This document shows positions 23,755 through 34,070 of a DNA stretch of 64,000 nucleotides, one piece after another. A program made the position numbers and the translations under genes. Below the pieces are notes generated by a model. The model saw only the letters and a list, made by a program, of their open reading frames with translations, did no database searches and had not been told where the DNA came from. Position 1 is the first letter of the stretch. Each line of letters starts with the position of its first letter. The DNA comes from Anaspis maculata. Taxonomy: Eukaryota; Arthropoda; Insecta; Coleoptera; Scraptiidae. Location of the stretch: positions 21,724,892 to 21,788,891 of the forward strand of contig OX421964.1 in NCBI GenBank assembly GCA_949128115.1. The letters run 5' to 3'.

Positions 23755-24248
23755 ACAACCACTCCCATGCTGGGGAGCGCGGAGTTCTTATCTTCAGTCG
23801 ACTTGAGAAGCGCGTTCTGGCAGATTCCACTGGATCCAAGTTCAAGGGGGAAAACGGCTTTCATTCTACCAGAAAGAGGTTTGCTTCAATTCCGAGTTCT
23901 CCCACTCAGGTATGTAAAAGCAGCGCAGGCGCAACAAAGATTGATGTATGCCGTCTTTGATCCCGATCTTGAGCCGAACATATTCGTTTGAACTTGATAT
24001 CATGATCACCTCCTTGTCCTTTGAAAAGTGCAGGACGTGAGTCTTTTTCGGGAGGTTGCCGACCGTCTCCATCAGGCGAACCTTACCGTGAATTCCGAGA
24101 AGTGCCAGTTCTTTCGACAGAGTTCAAACTTCTTGCGCTTCGTTGTCGATTCCCAGGGATTCCGGACCGACCGAGAAAGGATCCAGGCCATGGTGACGTA
24201 CCCGAGACCCAGAGATGTGACGGAGGTCAAGCGCTTTCAGGGGATGTG
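23755..24248 (+). pseudogene. Ty3/gypsy pol remnant, reverse transcriptase part (5' segment)
   Basis: About 23755-23985 reads as the RT palm with VDLRSAFWQIPLDP and KTAF..PERGL.QFRVLP, then QRLMYAVFDPDLEP. The catalytic YxDD box that should follow at about 23990-24000 is destroyed by stops and a frameshift. From 24028 a new frame gives the classical F.REV..RL..ANLTVNSEKCQF segment, the VVDSQGF(R)TD..R..AM..YPRP block and EVKRFQGM. The frame breaks at 24248 inside a conserved run whose continuation is at 31601. Dead copy of a gypsy-type retrotransposon. Confidence 0.9.
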
Positions 24249-24328
24249 ATATGATATGCTTTATTCAACCTTGTTGATTTACATTAGAGATTGGTGACGT
24301 CAAAAAATATATGAAAATAAGCGAAATA

Positions 24329-25036
24329 TACAGGGTGATTCACAACTTATGACTTTCCTTTCAAGGGGTTATGGGGCCCCGAAAACTTGACTTCATGTGC
24401 TTGAAAATAATTCAAAAAGCTATATGGTTTACGAGGAAAAAAATAATGAAAATTTGCCAAACATATGTGGGATTAATGGGTTTATTTTTCTATCTGTTGA
24501 TGAGACATACGATTTAACAATAGTTTAACGATAAGCGAAAATGTTTCTATGTAAACACTCCTCCTTTAGCAATAATCGGAGGTAAAAATAAATAATTTGT
24601 CAGTGTCAACCTCAACTGATGATGCCTCGACTTACTCCCTCTCCTTGTCTCTTTGTCCATTACATAAGGTAAGGACCCTTATGTTAGGTTGATGGTCGCA
24701 ATTATCCACTTGGGTTACCTATCTAACTGTATTTGTACCCGCTACTTGTAAATTTCAGTTGAATAGGTAATAATAATGGTCAACTAATGTCATTCTTGAC
24801 AATAATACGTTATTATCGATCAACTATTATTGAGTATGTTTATTTCCATAGTATCAGATTCGAATTATCCACGTCAGGCATTGCATCGGCGATCCTCAAA
24901 ATTTTCTTCGATGTTGAGTTCAAATAAGTCAATATTTCAAGATTTTTTTTCAACTTTTTTCCCTCAGAAATAGTTTTTCTGGCACATCCTGAGCTCATCC
25001 GTGAAAGAAAAGTCACAAGTTGTTAATCACCCTGTA
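24329..25036. mobile_element. CAGGGTGATTCA element with TA flanks
   Basis: Terminal inverted repeats ACAGGGTGATTCACAACTTA (left) and the matching AAGTTGTTAATCACCCTGT (right), with TA on each side. About 700 bp, no transposase seen. Non-autonomous Tc1/mariner-like element inferred from the TA target. Confidence 0.7.
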
Positions 25037-25109
25037 TGTACGAGTATGAAGTTCATACCCAAGAATGAATTATATGAAAGAATAAATTATCGACAATATA
25101 AAAACAATA

Positions 25110-25510
25110 ACATTTTACAATACAATACAATACAATCTTTATTCGTGCTATTATGTACAAAATAACATTTACACCCGTCAAAACATAACAAAAAAAAAAT
25201 GAGATAAGGTAATAAAGTAGGTAAATACTTGAATGGCAAATGAACAACTAATTTTTGGTGAGTAGGTACCTAAATCTAACTTACAAACTCAAAAGATAGA
25301 AATTCGGCTATTGAATAAAAAGCATTTCTTAACAAGACGTCTTTGATGGATCTCTTGAGCTGCGCTGGAGACTTATCTTTCAGACTACATGGCCTCTCGT
25401 GATCGTTTAAGTCTGTGAAAGAGTATTACAAGATGATCCTTATTTCGAGTATTGTAAGTGTGTGGATATGCCTGGTAGTGGGAGCGGTACGCAAAAGCAT
25501 ACCGCATTTT
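25110..25510 (-). pseudogene. LINE 3' end (reverse transcriptase C-terminus and 3' UTR)
   Basis: On the minus strand from about 25510 the frame gives YRSHYQAYPHTYNTRNKDHL, then after a frameshift SPAQLKRSIKDVLLRNAFYS and EFLSFEF, stop at 25276-25278. These are hallmarks of the C-terminus of CR1/jockey-type LINEs (YNTRNK box, FYS..EF ending). The 3' UTR has AATAAA at 25138 followed by ATTGT repeats (25115-25137). It resembles but is distinct from the LINE C-terminus at 30031-30300. Confidence 0.75.
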
Positions 25511-25759
25511 GGAGTGCAGTAACGAGATTTTGCATGGGCGTACTTTATACCAAGACAAGCGATTTGACTCGCAGCACTCGATATTTCGTCCCTTAGGGGG
25601 CAATGGGGGCCCTCCAAATTTTCAAGATGCAAGAACTTTCACAAAATGATCATTGAGTATCGTCATGTATGTCATAAGTGGAGCTTACGGGTCTATTGAA
25701 AACGTGTTCATCAAATGTCGTCGTGTTCGATTCATTCTTCACATTTGAAAAAAAAATTC

Positions 25760-26620
25760 TTTCGCAGAGGTCAGAAAAACTGTTTTTATTTTTTCTGCTG
25801 TGCATGGAAACGATAAATTCATATGTTTTGTGGCGTTCCCAACTAAATCGCGTTCCGTAAGCCCAAATATGAAGACAATTTTTTCGCAATATCATTTTCC
25901 CAAGAAGAGGTGACCTCTTCAGTACACTTTTTTCAACAGCATTTTTTTCAATGTTCCTAGTATAAAACTGTCAATTTTCGCAGATATGAGAAGCTTGAAC
26001 TCTTTTCTTAGTAATTTCCATGCAACATGGCTTCAAAACACACAAGAGAGCCCTAAAACTTTTTTTTTTTCTGCTGGGCCGTCAAATTTTTGGCATGTCG
26101 ATTTTGTAGTAGGGGAGACGCGCAAATAAGTAAGATCTAGTCTAGGCGAATAAAATCTACCGGAAAATATACCTACTTACACCTAACGACTCTGCGTTTT
26201 GTTGTACTGCAATAAAACACGGCATGGAAGAATATTCTCTGTTGAAACCAAATCACCTGCGCCTGCAGCCTGGATTGAATACTGGACCGCGTCTCTCCTA
26301 CTATAAAATCAAAATATCGTAAGTTGGACGGCCCAGCAGATAAAAAAAAAATTGGGCTCCCTTGGGCGTTTTAGAGTCATATTGCTTCGCAACTACCAGG
26401 AAAAGAGTTCGAGGTCTCCATTCCCGCAAAAATTACGAGTGATATCCAGTGGGGACATAGAAAGAAATGCTCTTGGAAAAGAGGTACTGAAGAGGTCACC
26501 ACTTCTTTGAAAAATACCATTACAAGAAAAATTTCTCTATAATTAGGTTTAGGGAATGCGATTTAGTTGGGAACGCAACAGAACAAATGAATTTATCGTC
26601 TCCTTGCATAGAAGAAAGAA
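25760..26620. repeat. Inner palindrome of the composite foldback
   Basis: Left arm about 25760-26115, right arm about 26289-26620, shared through GGCGTTCCCAACTAAATCGC, AGAGGTGACCTCTTCAGTAC and CTGCTGGGCCGTC. Centre ~170 bp. Confidence 0.75.
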
Positions 26621-26677
26621 TGAGAACAGTTTTTGGCGCATTTTCCATCTTGATGAAAATCGCCATTGCAACCGCTT

Positions 26678-26716
26678 TGTCCGTCCGTCCGTCCGTCCGT
26701 CCGTCCGTCCGTCCGT
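26678..26716. repeat. (CCGT)n microsatellite
   Basis: About nine CCGT units; the matching stretch in the 51287 copy is a shorter GGAC run. Confidence 0.9.
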
Positions 26717-26929
26717 TTCTCAAACTCCTCCCAAACTAGACGACCTAGCTTTCTAATTTTTTCGCTGTAACATAGCTGCCACTCCCAAAGGAGGGCTAGG
26801 CTATGTTGGATGTCCATATTGCGCCGCCAACATAGAGAAAACCGCCCCCGATAAACTTGAAATAACATAATATTGCACGTTCTACCAGACCTGATGCTCT
26901 AGTGCTCTCATTTTTTGAATAACTCATAG

Positions 26930-28450
26930 TTGCCACTTATAAACGTGAGCCAAGAAACATTCCGTCTTTAATATGCGCCGCCGACATGAAAAAACTGCTA
27001 AAAACCGCCCCCAATCACTTTAAAATGAAAAACATGAACCCGAAGACATAGCGATCTGATTCTTTCGGTATATAAATAGCTGACTAAAAATGGGAAAGGA
27101 TAGGCTACTTTTGGTTAGTCGCCGCCCCCAGATTCCGCCCCCAAACGATAAAAAGTGCAACTTTCACAAATGTTACTGATTGAGGTGTTCCCTTCAACAA
27201 TTAGGAACTGCCAACTCAAATTGTGCAACATTTGCTAAGCCGAACGCTGCCGCCCCCACACGCCGCCCCCAAAGTGAGAGATAAATGAAAAACATGAGCC
27301 CGAAGACATAGCGATCTAAGTTTTTTGCTATGTGGATAGCTGACTAAAAATGAAAAAGGATAGACTACTTTTGATATGGCGCCGCCTCCAGCTTCCGCCC
27401 CCAAAAGAAAAAAAGTGCAACTTTCAACAATTTTCACTGATTTAGCTGATAATGTTACCTCGTACATTCAGAAACTCTTGACTCAAACTGTGCAAGAATT
27501 TCTTTGCCAAACTCTGCCGCTCCCACACGCCGCCCCCAAAGTGAGAGATGAATGTAAAACATGAACCTGAAGACATAGCGATCTAATTCTTTCACTATAT
27601 TGATAGCTGACTAAAATTGGAAAAATATAGGCCACTTTTAATTAGCCGCCGCCTCCAGCTGCCGCCTCCAAACAAATGCAACTTTTACAATTTTCACTGA
27701 TTGTCATATTTCCCTTACATTCAGTAACTTCCAACTCAAACTGTGCAACAGTTACTTTGCGAGAATGCTGCCGCCCCCATACGCTGCCATCAAAGTGAGA
27801 CATGAATGAAAAACATAAACCCGAAGACATAATGATCTAATTCTTTCGCTATATAGATAGATAACTATGAATGGGAAAGAATAGGCTACTTTTGATATGA
27901 CGCCGCCTCCAACTTCCACCCCCAAAAGAAAAAAGTGCAACTTTCAATAATTTCCACGGATTTACATTTTAATGTTACCTCAAACATTCAGAAACTCCCA
28001 ACTCAAACTGTGGAAGAATTTCTTTGCCAAACCCTGCCGCTCCCACACGCCGCCCCCAAAGTAAGAGATAAATGTAAAACATAACCCTGAAGACATACCG
28101 ATCTAATTGTTCCGCTATATAAATAGCTGACTAAAAATGGGAAGAGATAGGCCACTTTTGATTAGTCGCCGCCTCCAGCTCCCGCCCCCCAAACAAAAAA
28201 AATGCAACTTTCACAATTCTCACTGATTGTCATAATTCCTTAAACATTTAGAAACTTCCAACTCAAACTGTGCAACAGTTACTTTGCCGAATGCTGCCAC
28301 CCCCACACGCTGCCCTCAAAGTAAGAGATAAATGGAAAACATAAACCCGAAGACATAGCGATCTAATTCTTTCGCTATATGGATAGCCGACTAAAAATGG
28401 GAAAGAATAGACTACTGTTGATTAGTCGCCGCTCCCAGCTCCCGCCCTCA
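26930..28450. repeat. ~260-bp tandem array (GAAGACATAGCGATCT units)
   Basis: The landmark GAAGACATA begins at 27042, 27302, 27569, 27823, 28089 and 28349, giving periods of 254-267 bp. Each unit carries CCGCCCCCA blocks, GTGCAACTTT and AGCTGACTAAAAATGG. Apparent open frames are not conserved between units. Confidence 0.9.
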
Positions 28451-28773
28451 AACAAAGAAATATTGATGAATGAAAGAATTTTCATTCAAATCTATTTCAT
28501 TGACAAGTACCCCATTCTGATAACAAAATACCACAATGAGTTTCGAATGAAGAAACTGGGCAAGGAATGGTGTTTCTCCTTCAACCAAATTTCTTTACGT
28601 TCACAATATGCCTCTTTCAGAAAATGCGCTACTGAGACTCACGCACGTGAAGGCATACTCACTTGTTTTGACCTCTGCCAAAGAATTTTATTTCAAGTGT
28701 GAAGAATGAATCGGACACAACGACAATTGATGAAAATATTTTCAATAGACCCGTAAGCTTCACTTATGACATA

Positions 28774-29752
28774 CAGTACGTTTTTTAATCAAAAAACCAC
28801 CACCTGTTGCTTTCTGTTGGCAGAAGAAAAAAATTCCTGTTGCACGATTAATGTTGTTATGTTGGCATTAGGTCAAAAAAGAAAAAATGTCAGGGATGTC
28901 AGGCCCGTCAGGTCATTCAAAATTAAAACTCAAAAAGCCGCCTTGACAAGTATATGCCGAGAAAACGCGGAATTTGTTGAAACGCGAGTTGAAAATATCG
29001 TTGGTTAAATCTATTACGGTCGAAACAGAAGATAAAAATCGTGTCGCAAACCTTTGGCAAGAGGCACTCGTCAAGTTTTTCAGCAGAACAGTGGCAGAAA
29101 AATATCCCTCACTGCAGAAAATTGATTCATAAAGACTGGGACAGAGACATGGGGAATTTCAGCGTCAAGGACATTCCACCAATTATAATAAGTTTGGCAG
29201 AATCCGACTCATCGGATGCAGAATTGGCTGATTCTTCTGCTTCAGACTTTGAAGATGAAGCTGGTGATGCACATGAGGTTGTCACTGGAACTTCTGATAA
29301 TGCCGACGAGGATATTAGCGCGATTGCAGTATTCACGGGCACCACAACTGCGAGCGCGGGCTGCAGCAACAGCAGCCAGTTTCTATCCGTTTTGTTCCTT
29401 GTTCTAGTTTTCTTTTTCATGGTTAATTTGATGTAACTGCTAGGTAGAGGCCGAGGTATGTTCTGAAATAAATGAGTACCTACCTCATGTAACCAACCAG
29501 GCTCTTCATCATGAATAGGAAATTATCGTATTCACAATATTGCTTTAAATTATCTACAAACTTCACACAGCATATTTTTTTGACATAAACCTGTGTCAGT
29601 GTGAAGTGCGACAATAACCTAAATAATTACAGACCGTCTGTACTCTCAACAGTGTCAAAAATATTCCTAAATTTTCACACTAGACAGCGTTGCCGTTGTT
29701 CTTTTGGGGGTAGAATGCGACGTTGGTGGTTTTTCAATTAAAAAACGTACTG
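28774..29752 (+). mobile_element. pogo/Tc1-mariner-like element with TA target duplication
   Basis: 979 bp. Left end CAGTACGTTTTTTAATCAAA matches the reverse complement of the right end at about 27 of 30 positions. Flanked by TA at 28772-28773 and 29753-29754. The uninterrupted target is visible in the opposite arm near 25655-25670 and contains a single TA. CAGT ends and a TA target suit the pogo/Tigger branch (inference). It contains a decayed plus-strand frame. Confidence 0.85.
28859..29436 (+). pseudogene. Decayed transposase C-terminus inside the pogo-like element
   Basis: The first frame (to 29006) reads K..KAALTSICRENAEFVETRVENIV. A one-base shift at about 29006 continues as VKSITVETEDKNRVANLWQE to a stop near 29130. 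Another frame (29041-29436) carries WQKNIPHCRKLIH, IPPIIISLAESDSSD and a Glu/Asp-rich stretch ending in a hydrophobic tail. The acidic end and basic-aromatic segment resemble C-termini of DNA-transposon transposases, but no DDE triad is visible. Assignment rests mainly on the surrounding terminal repeats. Confidence 0.45.
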
Positions 29753-30368
29753 TACATGACGATACTCAATGATCGTCATGTGGAAGTTTTGCATCTTGAA
29801 AATTTGGAGGACCCCCATTGGCCCCCTGAGGGACAAAATATCGAGTGCTGCGGGTCAAATCGCTTGTCTTGGTATAAAGTATGCCCATACCAAATCTCGT
29901 TACTGCACTCCAAAATGCAGTATCGATGTGTTTTAAGGTGTGTACCGCTTGCACTATGGTAGTCCCCTTCATTGCACTTCACGTACAAGACAGCTTTTAA
30001 AACAAGTTCGTCTCGATAGTGTGGCACAGCTCACAAAAACGAGTTCTGCGTACTGGACAGGAACTCCTCAAGCTCCCCGATCGTATAAAACCAGTGCTCT
30101 GGAAGACATGTTTTCAACTTTCCCACGAAAGTCCGTAGAGCAAGTTCTCTCAAAGCGGGACAAAGCATATCATAGATTCTTGACCCAACATGTTCAGGTG
30201 ACCTCTCGTGGTATAAATAAGATAAAATCTTCCAGAGATAATGTTGTTTTTCTTTCTCGTGTTGTAAGAATGGATATCTATTCTCTTCCTTAGCTGACCC
30301 ATTATCTATTTTGAATGAGGGTGTTTTAGAACCTTCAAGAGGTAGATGGATGCCACTGTAATGGTGGC

Positions 30369-30511
30369 CTTACATTGAGCATCACATGCTGCAGTTTTTC
30401 TAGCTGCCGAGCTCTCATTGGTCAGATGTTGGTCATTGACAGCAATAACTGGCGTCAGTTCCAATCAGAACTCTGCAGCAAAAAAAAACTGCAGTATTTG
30501 ATGCTCAATGT
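30369..30511. mobile_element. 143-bp MITE with 9-bp target duplication
   Basis: Flanked by AATGGTGGC at 30360-30368 and 30512-30520. Inverted ends share ACATTGAGCATCA and CTGCAGTTTTT, and the centre is also partly palindromic. Removing it with one duplication copy restores the LINE reading frame. Confidence 0.8.
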
Positions 30512-30557
30512 AATGGTGGCATTAGTATTCCAGCTTCCCTAAATACAGGCCTGCAGG

Positions 30558-30969
30558 CAGTGGCGGATTTACTTATTTGGGGGCCCTGGGCGCGATGGAA
30601 TTTGGAGGCCCCCAAGGGGTGTCTGGGAAGGAGTGCGCCGCAGGCGGAGTCTTTCGCGGATAATGAAGTGTTTTTTGGTCAACAGTCGACATAAACCAGG
30701 TGATTGAAATTCAATTCCAAAGCAAATAAAAGTGAAAAAAAATTAAACTGATTTTTTTCTCAGTTTTGAGGGTCACCCAACCTTCGCATGGTGAAGTTCG
30801 AGTTTCAGACCCTTTCTCAAAGTGGCTGGCTGAAAGATCCCAAACAAAAAACCTCAAATTCACAAAAATGCTAAAAAAAAAACAGTTATCAAGCTGGGGC
30901 TCCTTCGATGCATTTTTTTAGGAGGCCCTAGGCGCGCGCCCACTGCGCACATGGGTGAATCCGCCACTG
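30558..30969. mobile_element. hAT-like MITE with 8-bp target duplication
   Basis: 412 bp with ends CAGTGGCGGATT and AATCCGCCACTG, flanked by CCTGCAGG at 30550-30557 and 30970-30977. The 8-bp duplication and CAGTGG-type ends are typical of the hAT superfamily. GGGGCCC-rich subterminal stretches are also inverted. No transposase is encoded. Removal restores the LINE frame. Confidence 0.9.
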
Positions 30970-31600
30970 CCTGCAGGAGCCCATGTGCGCAAAACCGAAC
31001 ATTCGACAAAAAGTCCTTTTTTGTGAAATCAAAAACCCTGTTATTGTGAGTAGTTGGACCCCAATCCTTAATACCATGAGATAATATGGAGTGAAAACTA
31101 GAGTAGTGAACATATATTAGATCATTCGCGTTTGAACTTTTTTCAAAGCTTGAGATGGCAAAAAATGATTTGTGTAGTCTGGCGCACACCCCGTCCACCT
31201 GTAGACTCCAATCCATTCGCCTGTGGCTTGCCAGTCTGCCATCAATTGGAATACCCAGGAACCTACAATTATCTGACAGCGGCAGCTCAGCACCATCAAA
31301 CCTGAGACCACCCCGCCACAGCCCCGTTTTGGCGGGCCCTGTAAACTCGACATAAATGATTTGCGGTAAGCGATTCTTTTCACACCAACTGGAAAATTCA
31401 CGAACTGCGCGAGTCACAAGACCAGTCAACTCATCCCCATCACGGCTTTCCACTAGAATGGTAGTATCATCAGCATACAAAAAATACCCTCTCCACCGAT
31501 ATATGCCCCGAAAGGTCATTGACGTATAACAGGAAAATCTGGGAACCCAACGTGCCTCCCTGAGGAGTACCGAGTTCAACGTCATATACTTCTGTGCTCA

Positions 31601-33165
31601 TGATGTGCTACTGGTATCGTCGCTTCATCCCCGATTTTTCTTCGTTGATCTCGCCTATCAACGACCTCACCAAGGGAAGGAAGGAACACAAGGTGTCACA
31701 TAGAACGACGACGTGGCGAGGGCATTCGTAGGCATCAAGGAAGCCAAGACGCGAATCTTATCGGGTCCGGACATTGCCCTGCCGTTTGTAGTGCAGTGCG
31801 ATGCTTTCAACACTGGATTGGGTGCCGTACTCACTCAGATGCTGAATGGCAATGAACGGGTTATAGCGTAGGCCCTGAGCGCTGTCAAAAGCAGAACGGA
31901 GCCACAGTGTAACAAAAGGAGGGGGTGTCTCGTCGTTCTCCACGCTATGAACAAGTTCATATCGTACATCGAGGGAATCTCATTTGAGGCCATCATGAAT
32001 CACGCATCTCTTTTGTGGCTCTTCCAGATGAAGGATCCAACGGGAAGACTCTGAAGATGAAGCCTTTACCTTTCACAGTTCGACTTCACCTTGGAACATC
32101 GAAAGGGCCGAGTGAACGTCGTTTGGGTCTGGAGTGACCACATCGACTGCTAGCGTAGATTCTATTGCCGGATGGGTCATGTATCATGTTCCCACTCATT
32201 AGGTGTCCAAGGGGAAGGCCATGAGAACATCACCATAGAAATAGAAGAAGAATAACAGCATCAAGAACCGTGAGAAGATAAGTTCGATCTCTCCATCCAT
32301 TCGGAATTTTCCCCTCAAAATTAATAAGTCCTGTACAGTTCCAAAATGAACAACATCATTTAAATTTCGAACCCGTGTTTTAACGTCCTTCCAGAGTTTC
32401 TCTTTCAGACCTCAGAACTGAAACCCCTCGAGAGGCCACTCCAAGGTCGTTCCGGATGCGCTGTTCCGTCGTATTTCCGGCTTGGAAGTGGCTCAGATTT
32501 CACGGGATGTGGATGCTCAGGATGTCACCGATCTTCTCTACTTGGGCCTAAGGAGAAAGATACTCGCCAGTTCCGACGTATACCCTCAGTGGATGATTCA
32601 CAACGACCGAGTATTCAAGTTCGTACCGAACAAAACTCCCGTCAAGCAGCAACGTTCCTGAGTAGGAAGGAAGTTTTGGTCTCGGTGAACAGACGAGAGG
32701 CGATACTTTTTGCGGCGCATGACGAACAACTAGTTCCCATTTTGGCTTCCCAAAGACCTACGCCAGGATTGGCGTCAACCATTATTGGCTGAAAATGAGA
32801 ATCGACGTCTATCTAACATTTTGTCCAAAAGTGCAAGGTTTGAGAGGCGCAAAAGGCAACCAACCAGAGCGCGGCAGGCTTCACGGGATACGATGGGAAG
32901 GTGAAGTGGCCTTGGCGAGGTGAAGAGAAGGAGGTCTTTCTGCTCTACGGTTCCCCTCAATACGTCATCTGCGACAATGGCGTACAGTTAATCAGGAAGA
33001 AGTTCATCTGCGACGACTTTCACTTCCAAAAGCTTGCCTACAGGTACACCGCAAGGTATCACCCGCAGACCAACCCTGTCGAGAGATGCAACCGGACGAT
33101 TGGCACTGCCATACGCTCGCACATGAAGGACGACCACAAACGAACATCTACCTGAGATTCTTCAC
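31601..33165 (+). pseudogene. Ty3/gypsy pol remnant, RNase H and integrase part (3' segment)
   Basis: Begins with CYWYRRFIPDFSSLISPIN, the direct continuation of the 5' segment. RNase H hallmarks follow at 31765-31850 (PFVVQCDAFNTGLGAVLTQM), then HAMNKFISYIEG and EHRKGRVNVV at 32090-32125. Integrase sequence is readable near 32440-32640 and at 32935-33160 (YGSPQYVICDNGVQ, RYHPQTNPVERCNRTI); the ICDNG aspartate and the downstream PVER glutamate of the DDE core are visible. Frameshifts and stops throughout. It shares the 6-bp word GATGTG with the left segment, which marks the insertion that separates them. Confidence 0.9.
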
Positions 33166-33649
33166 GTCATGTGAACTGCTGTTACTAAGATCACTGGGTA
33201 TACTCTAGCATACCTCAATTTCGGCCAAGAAATTTGATGTAGGGATTTCTATTATTATCTCTGGATCAAGCATCTGAGACCTGTAGATCGATACTAGCTC
33301 TTAGGATCCCAGAAAGATAGCCCTCCCAAAGAGACATTCAGTCACATGATCAGTTGATTTAGCAACATTTCTTTAGATTTTTGTGAGGCAAGATCTCTAT
33401 TGATCGTGGGTTGAGGGATTTGAATATCGTGGAGCGAAATATTGAAAATGCCATCTTGGTCTCAGAGCGACATCCTGTGAGTCATTGGTGAGTTCCTGGA
33501 AATGACATGGATTTTAGTCCGAAATTACCGAAAATTATGGAGTGATATTTTTGAGAATCACAAAACAATACTCCAGCAGATTGGAGACTCAATTAGGTAT
33601 AAAATCGTGGATAGTTATACTTGACGTTGTTTCCAAAGCTGAGGAACTA

Positions 33650-33868
33650 GGCTCTAACCTCATTAAAAACAAGCGCCGGCCATTTTGTTAGCGCCCTATA
33701 ACTGCGCTTGGAAATCTTATTGCATTCTTGCAGGACGATGATCAACGTTCCACAGAGAATCACAAAGAATAAGGTAAACAAAGCCCCAAACTCCCAGATT
33801 CTCCTCGCATGTCCTCCATCTCGCAGCTGATGCCTGCTGATTAAATCTCGAACGCTCAGCACTGCCAT
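33650..33868 (-). CDS. Possible first coding exon or short ORF with one membrane segment
   Basis: 73 codons from an ATG at 33866-33868, stop at 33647-33649. Residues 1-28 are polar and basic (SRHQLRDGGHARR), about 29-46 form one hydrophobic segment (FGALFTLFFVILCGTLIIVL), followed by a Cys and basic residues. This matches a type II membrane-protein N-terminus. The sequence is not shared with any repeat in the window. No convincing splice donor or promoter is seen, and a chance ORF is quite possible. Confidence 0.25.
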
Positions 33869-34036
33869 CGTAAAAAACTATACGCCGTCCATCACATTCC
33901 CAAACGTTTATCTATTGCCTCGGCAGTATATTTCGGACTACTGCAATATAAAAGCTCCCGCAAGAACAACACCAATATGTCAATATAAAACGAAAGCTTT
34001 ATTTTTGTCGGGTGCTCTGCTCTCTTTCGCCCTGCA

Positions 34037-34037
<1 letters not shown>

Positions 34038-34068
<31 letters not shown>

Positions 34069-34070
34069 AC
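34038..34070. repeat. (AC)n microsatellite
   Basis: A run of ACACAC with one interruption (CAAACAC). Confidence 0.9.

Larger units (their letters stand above)
26633..28665 (+). mobile_element. Non-autonomous element with tandem-array interior
   Basis: Ends GGCGCATTTTCCATCTTGATG and CACGCACGTGAAGGCATACTC match both ends of the 51287-51996 copy in reverse. Contains CCGT repeats, two GGCGGCGC segments and a ~260-bp tandem array. No coding function seen. Confidence 0.7.
25475..29960. mobile_element. Composite foldback element
   Basis: Outer arms are inverted copies: 25475-25775 matches the reverse complement of 28668-28773 plus 29753-29960, the right arm being split by the pogo-like element at 28774. 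Shared words include TATGTCATAAGTG, ACGGGTCTATTGAAAA, CAGCACTCGATAT and TTTTGGAGTGCAGTAACGAG. The interior contains a second palindrome (25760-26620) and the tandem-array element at 26633-28665. No coding sequence is attributable to it. Confidence 0.7.
24249..31600. mobile_element. 7.35-kb tower of insertions splitting the gypsy pol gene
   Basis: Flanked by GATGTG at 24243-24248 and 31601-31606, a likely target duplication. The left edge reads on the minus strand as AATAAAGCATATCATAT (poly(A) signal at 24260-24265), a LINE 3' end. The right edge begins a 5'-truncated LINE reverse transcriptase on the minus strand. Later insertions lie within it and are listed separately. Confidence 0.7.
30031..31600 (-). 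pseudogene. 5'-truncated CR1/jockey-type LINE reverse transcriptase
   Basis: Read on the minus strand from 31600: VELGTPQGGTLGSQIFLLYV (RT motif), then YADDTTILVESRD with the catalytic YADD at 31466-31477, WCEKNRL, CRFLGIPIDGRLASH and SHGIKDWGP. After virtual removal of two MITEs (30558-30969 and 30369-30511) the same frame continues with TVASIYLLKVLKH and DIHSYNTRKKNN. A frameshift then leads to SRIYDMLCPALREL and FYTIGELEEFL before a stop at 30031-30033. Two in-frame stops and the frameshift make it a dead copy. It begins exactly at the gypsy junction, as expected of a truncated insertion. Confidence 0.88.

Noticed and set aside
26930..28450. CRISPR-like regularly spaced repeats
   Set aside because: Units are ~260 bp, diverged along their length and in a eukaryotic TE; there is no short identical repeat with unique spacers.
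29940..30293. 117-codon plus-strand frame
   Set aside because: It is antisense to the LINE C-terminus (YNTRKK and FYTIGELEEF on the minus strand), which is the real remnant.
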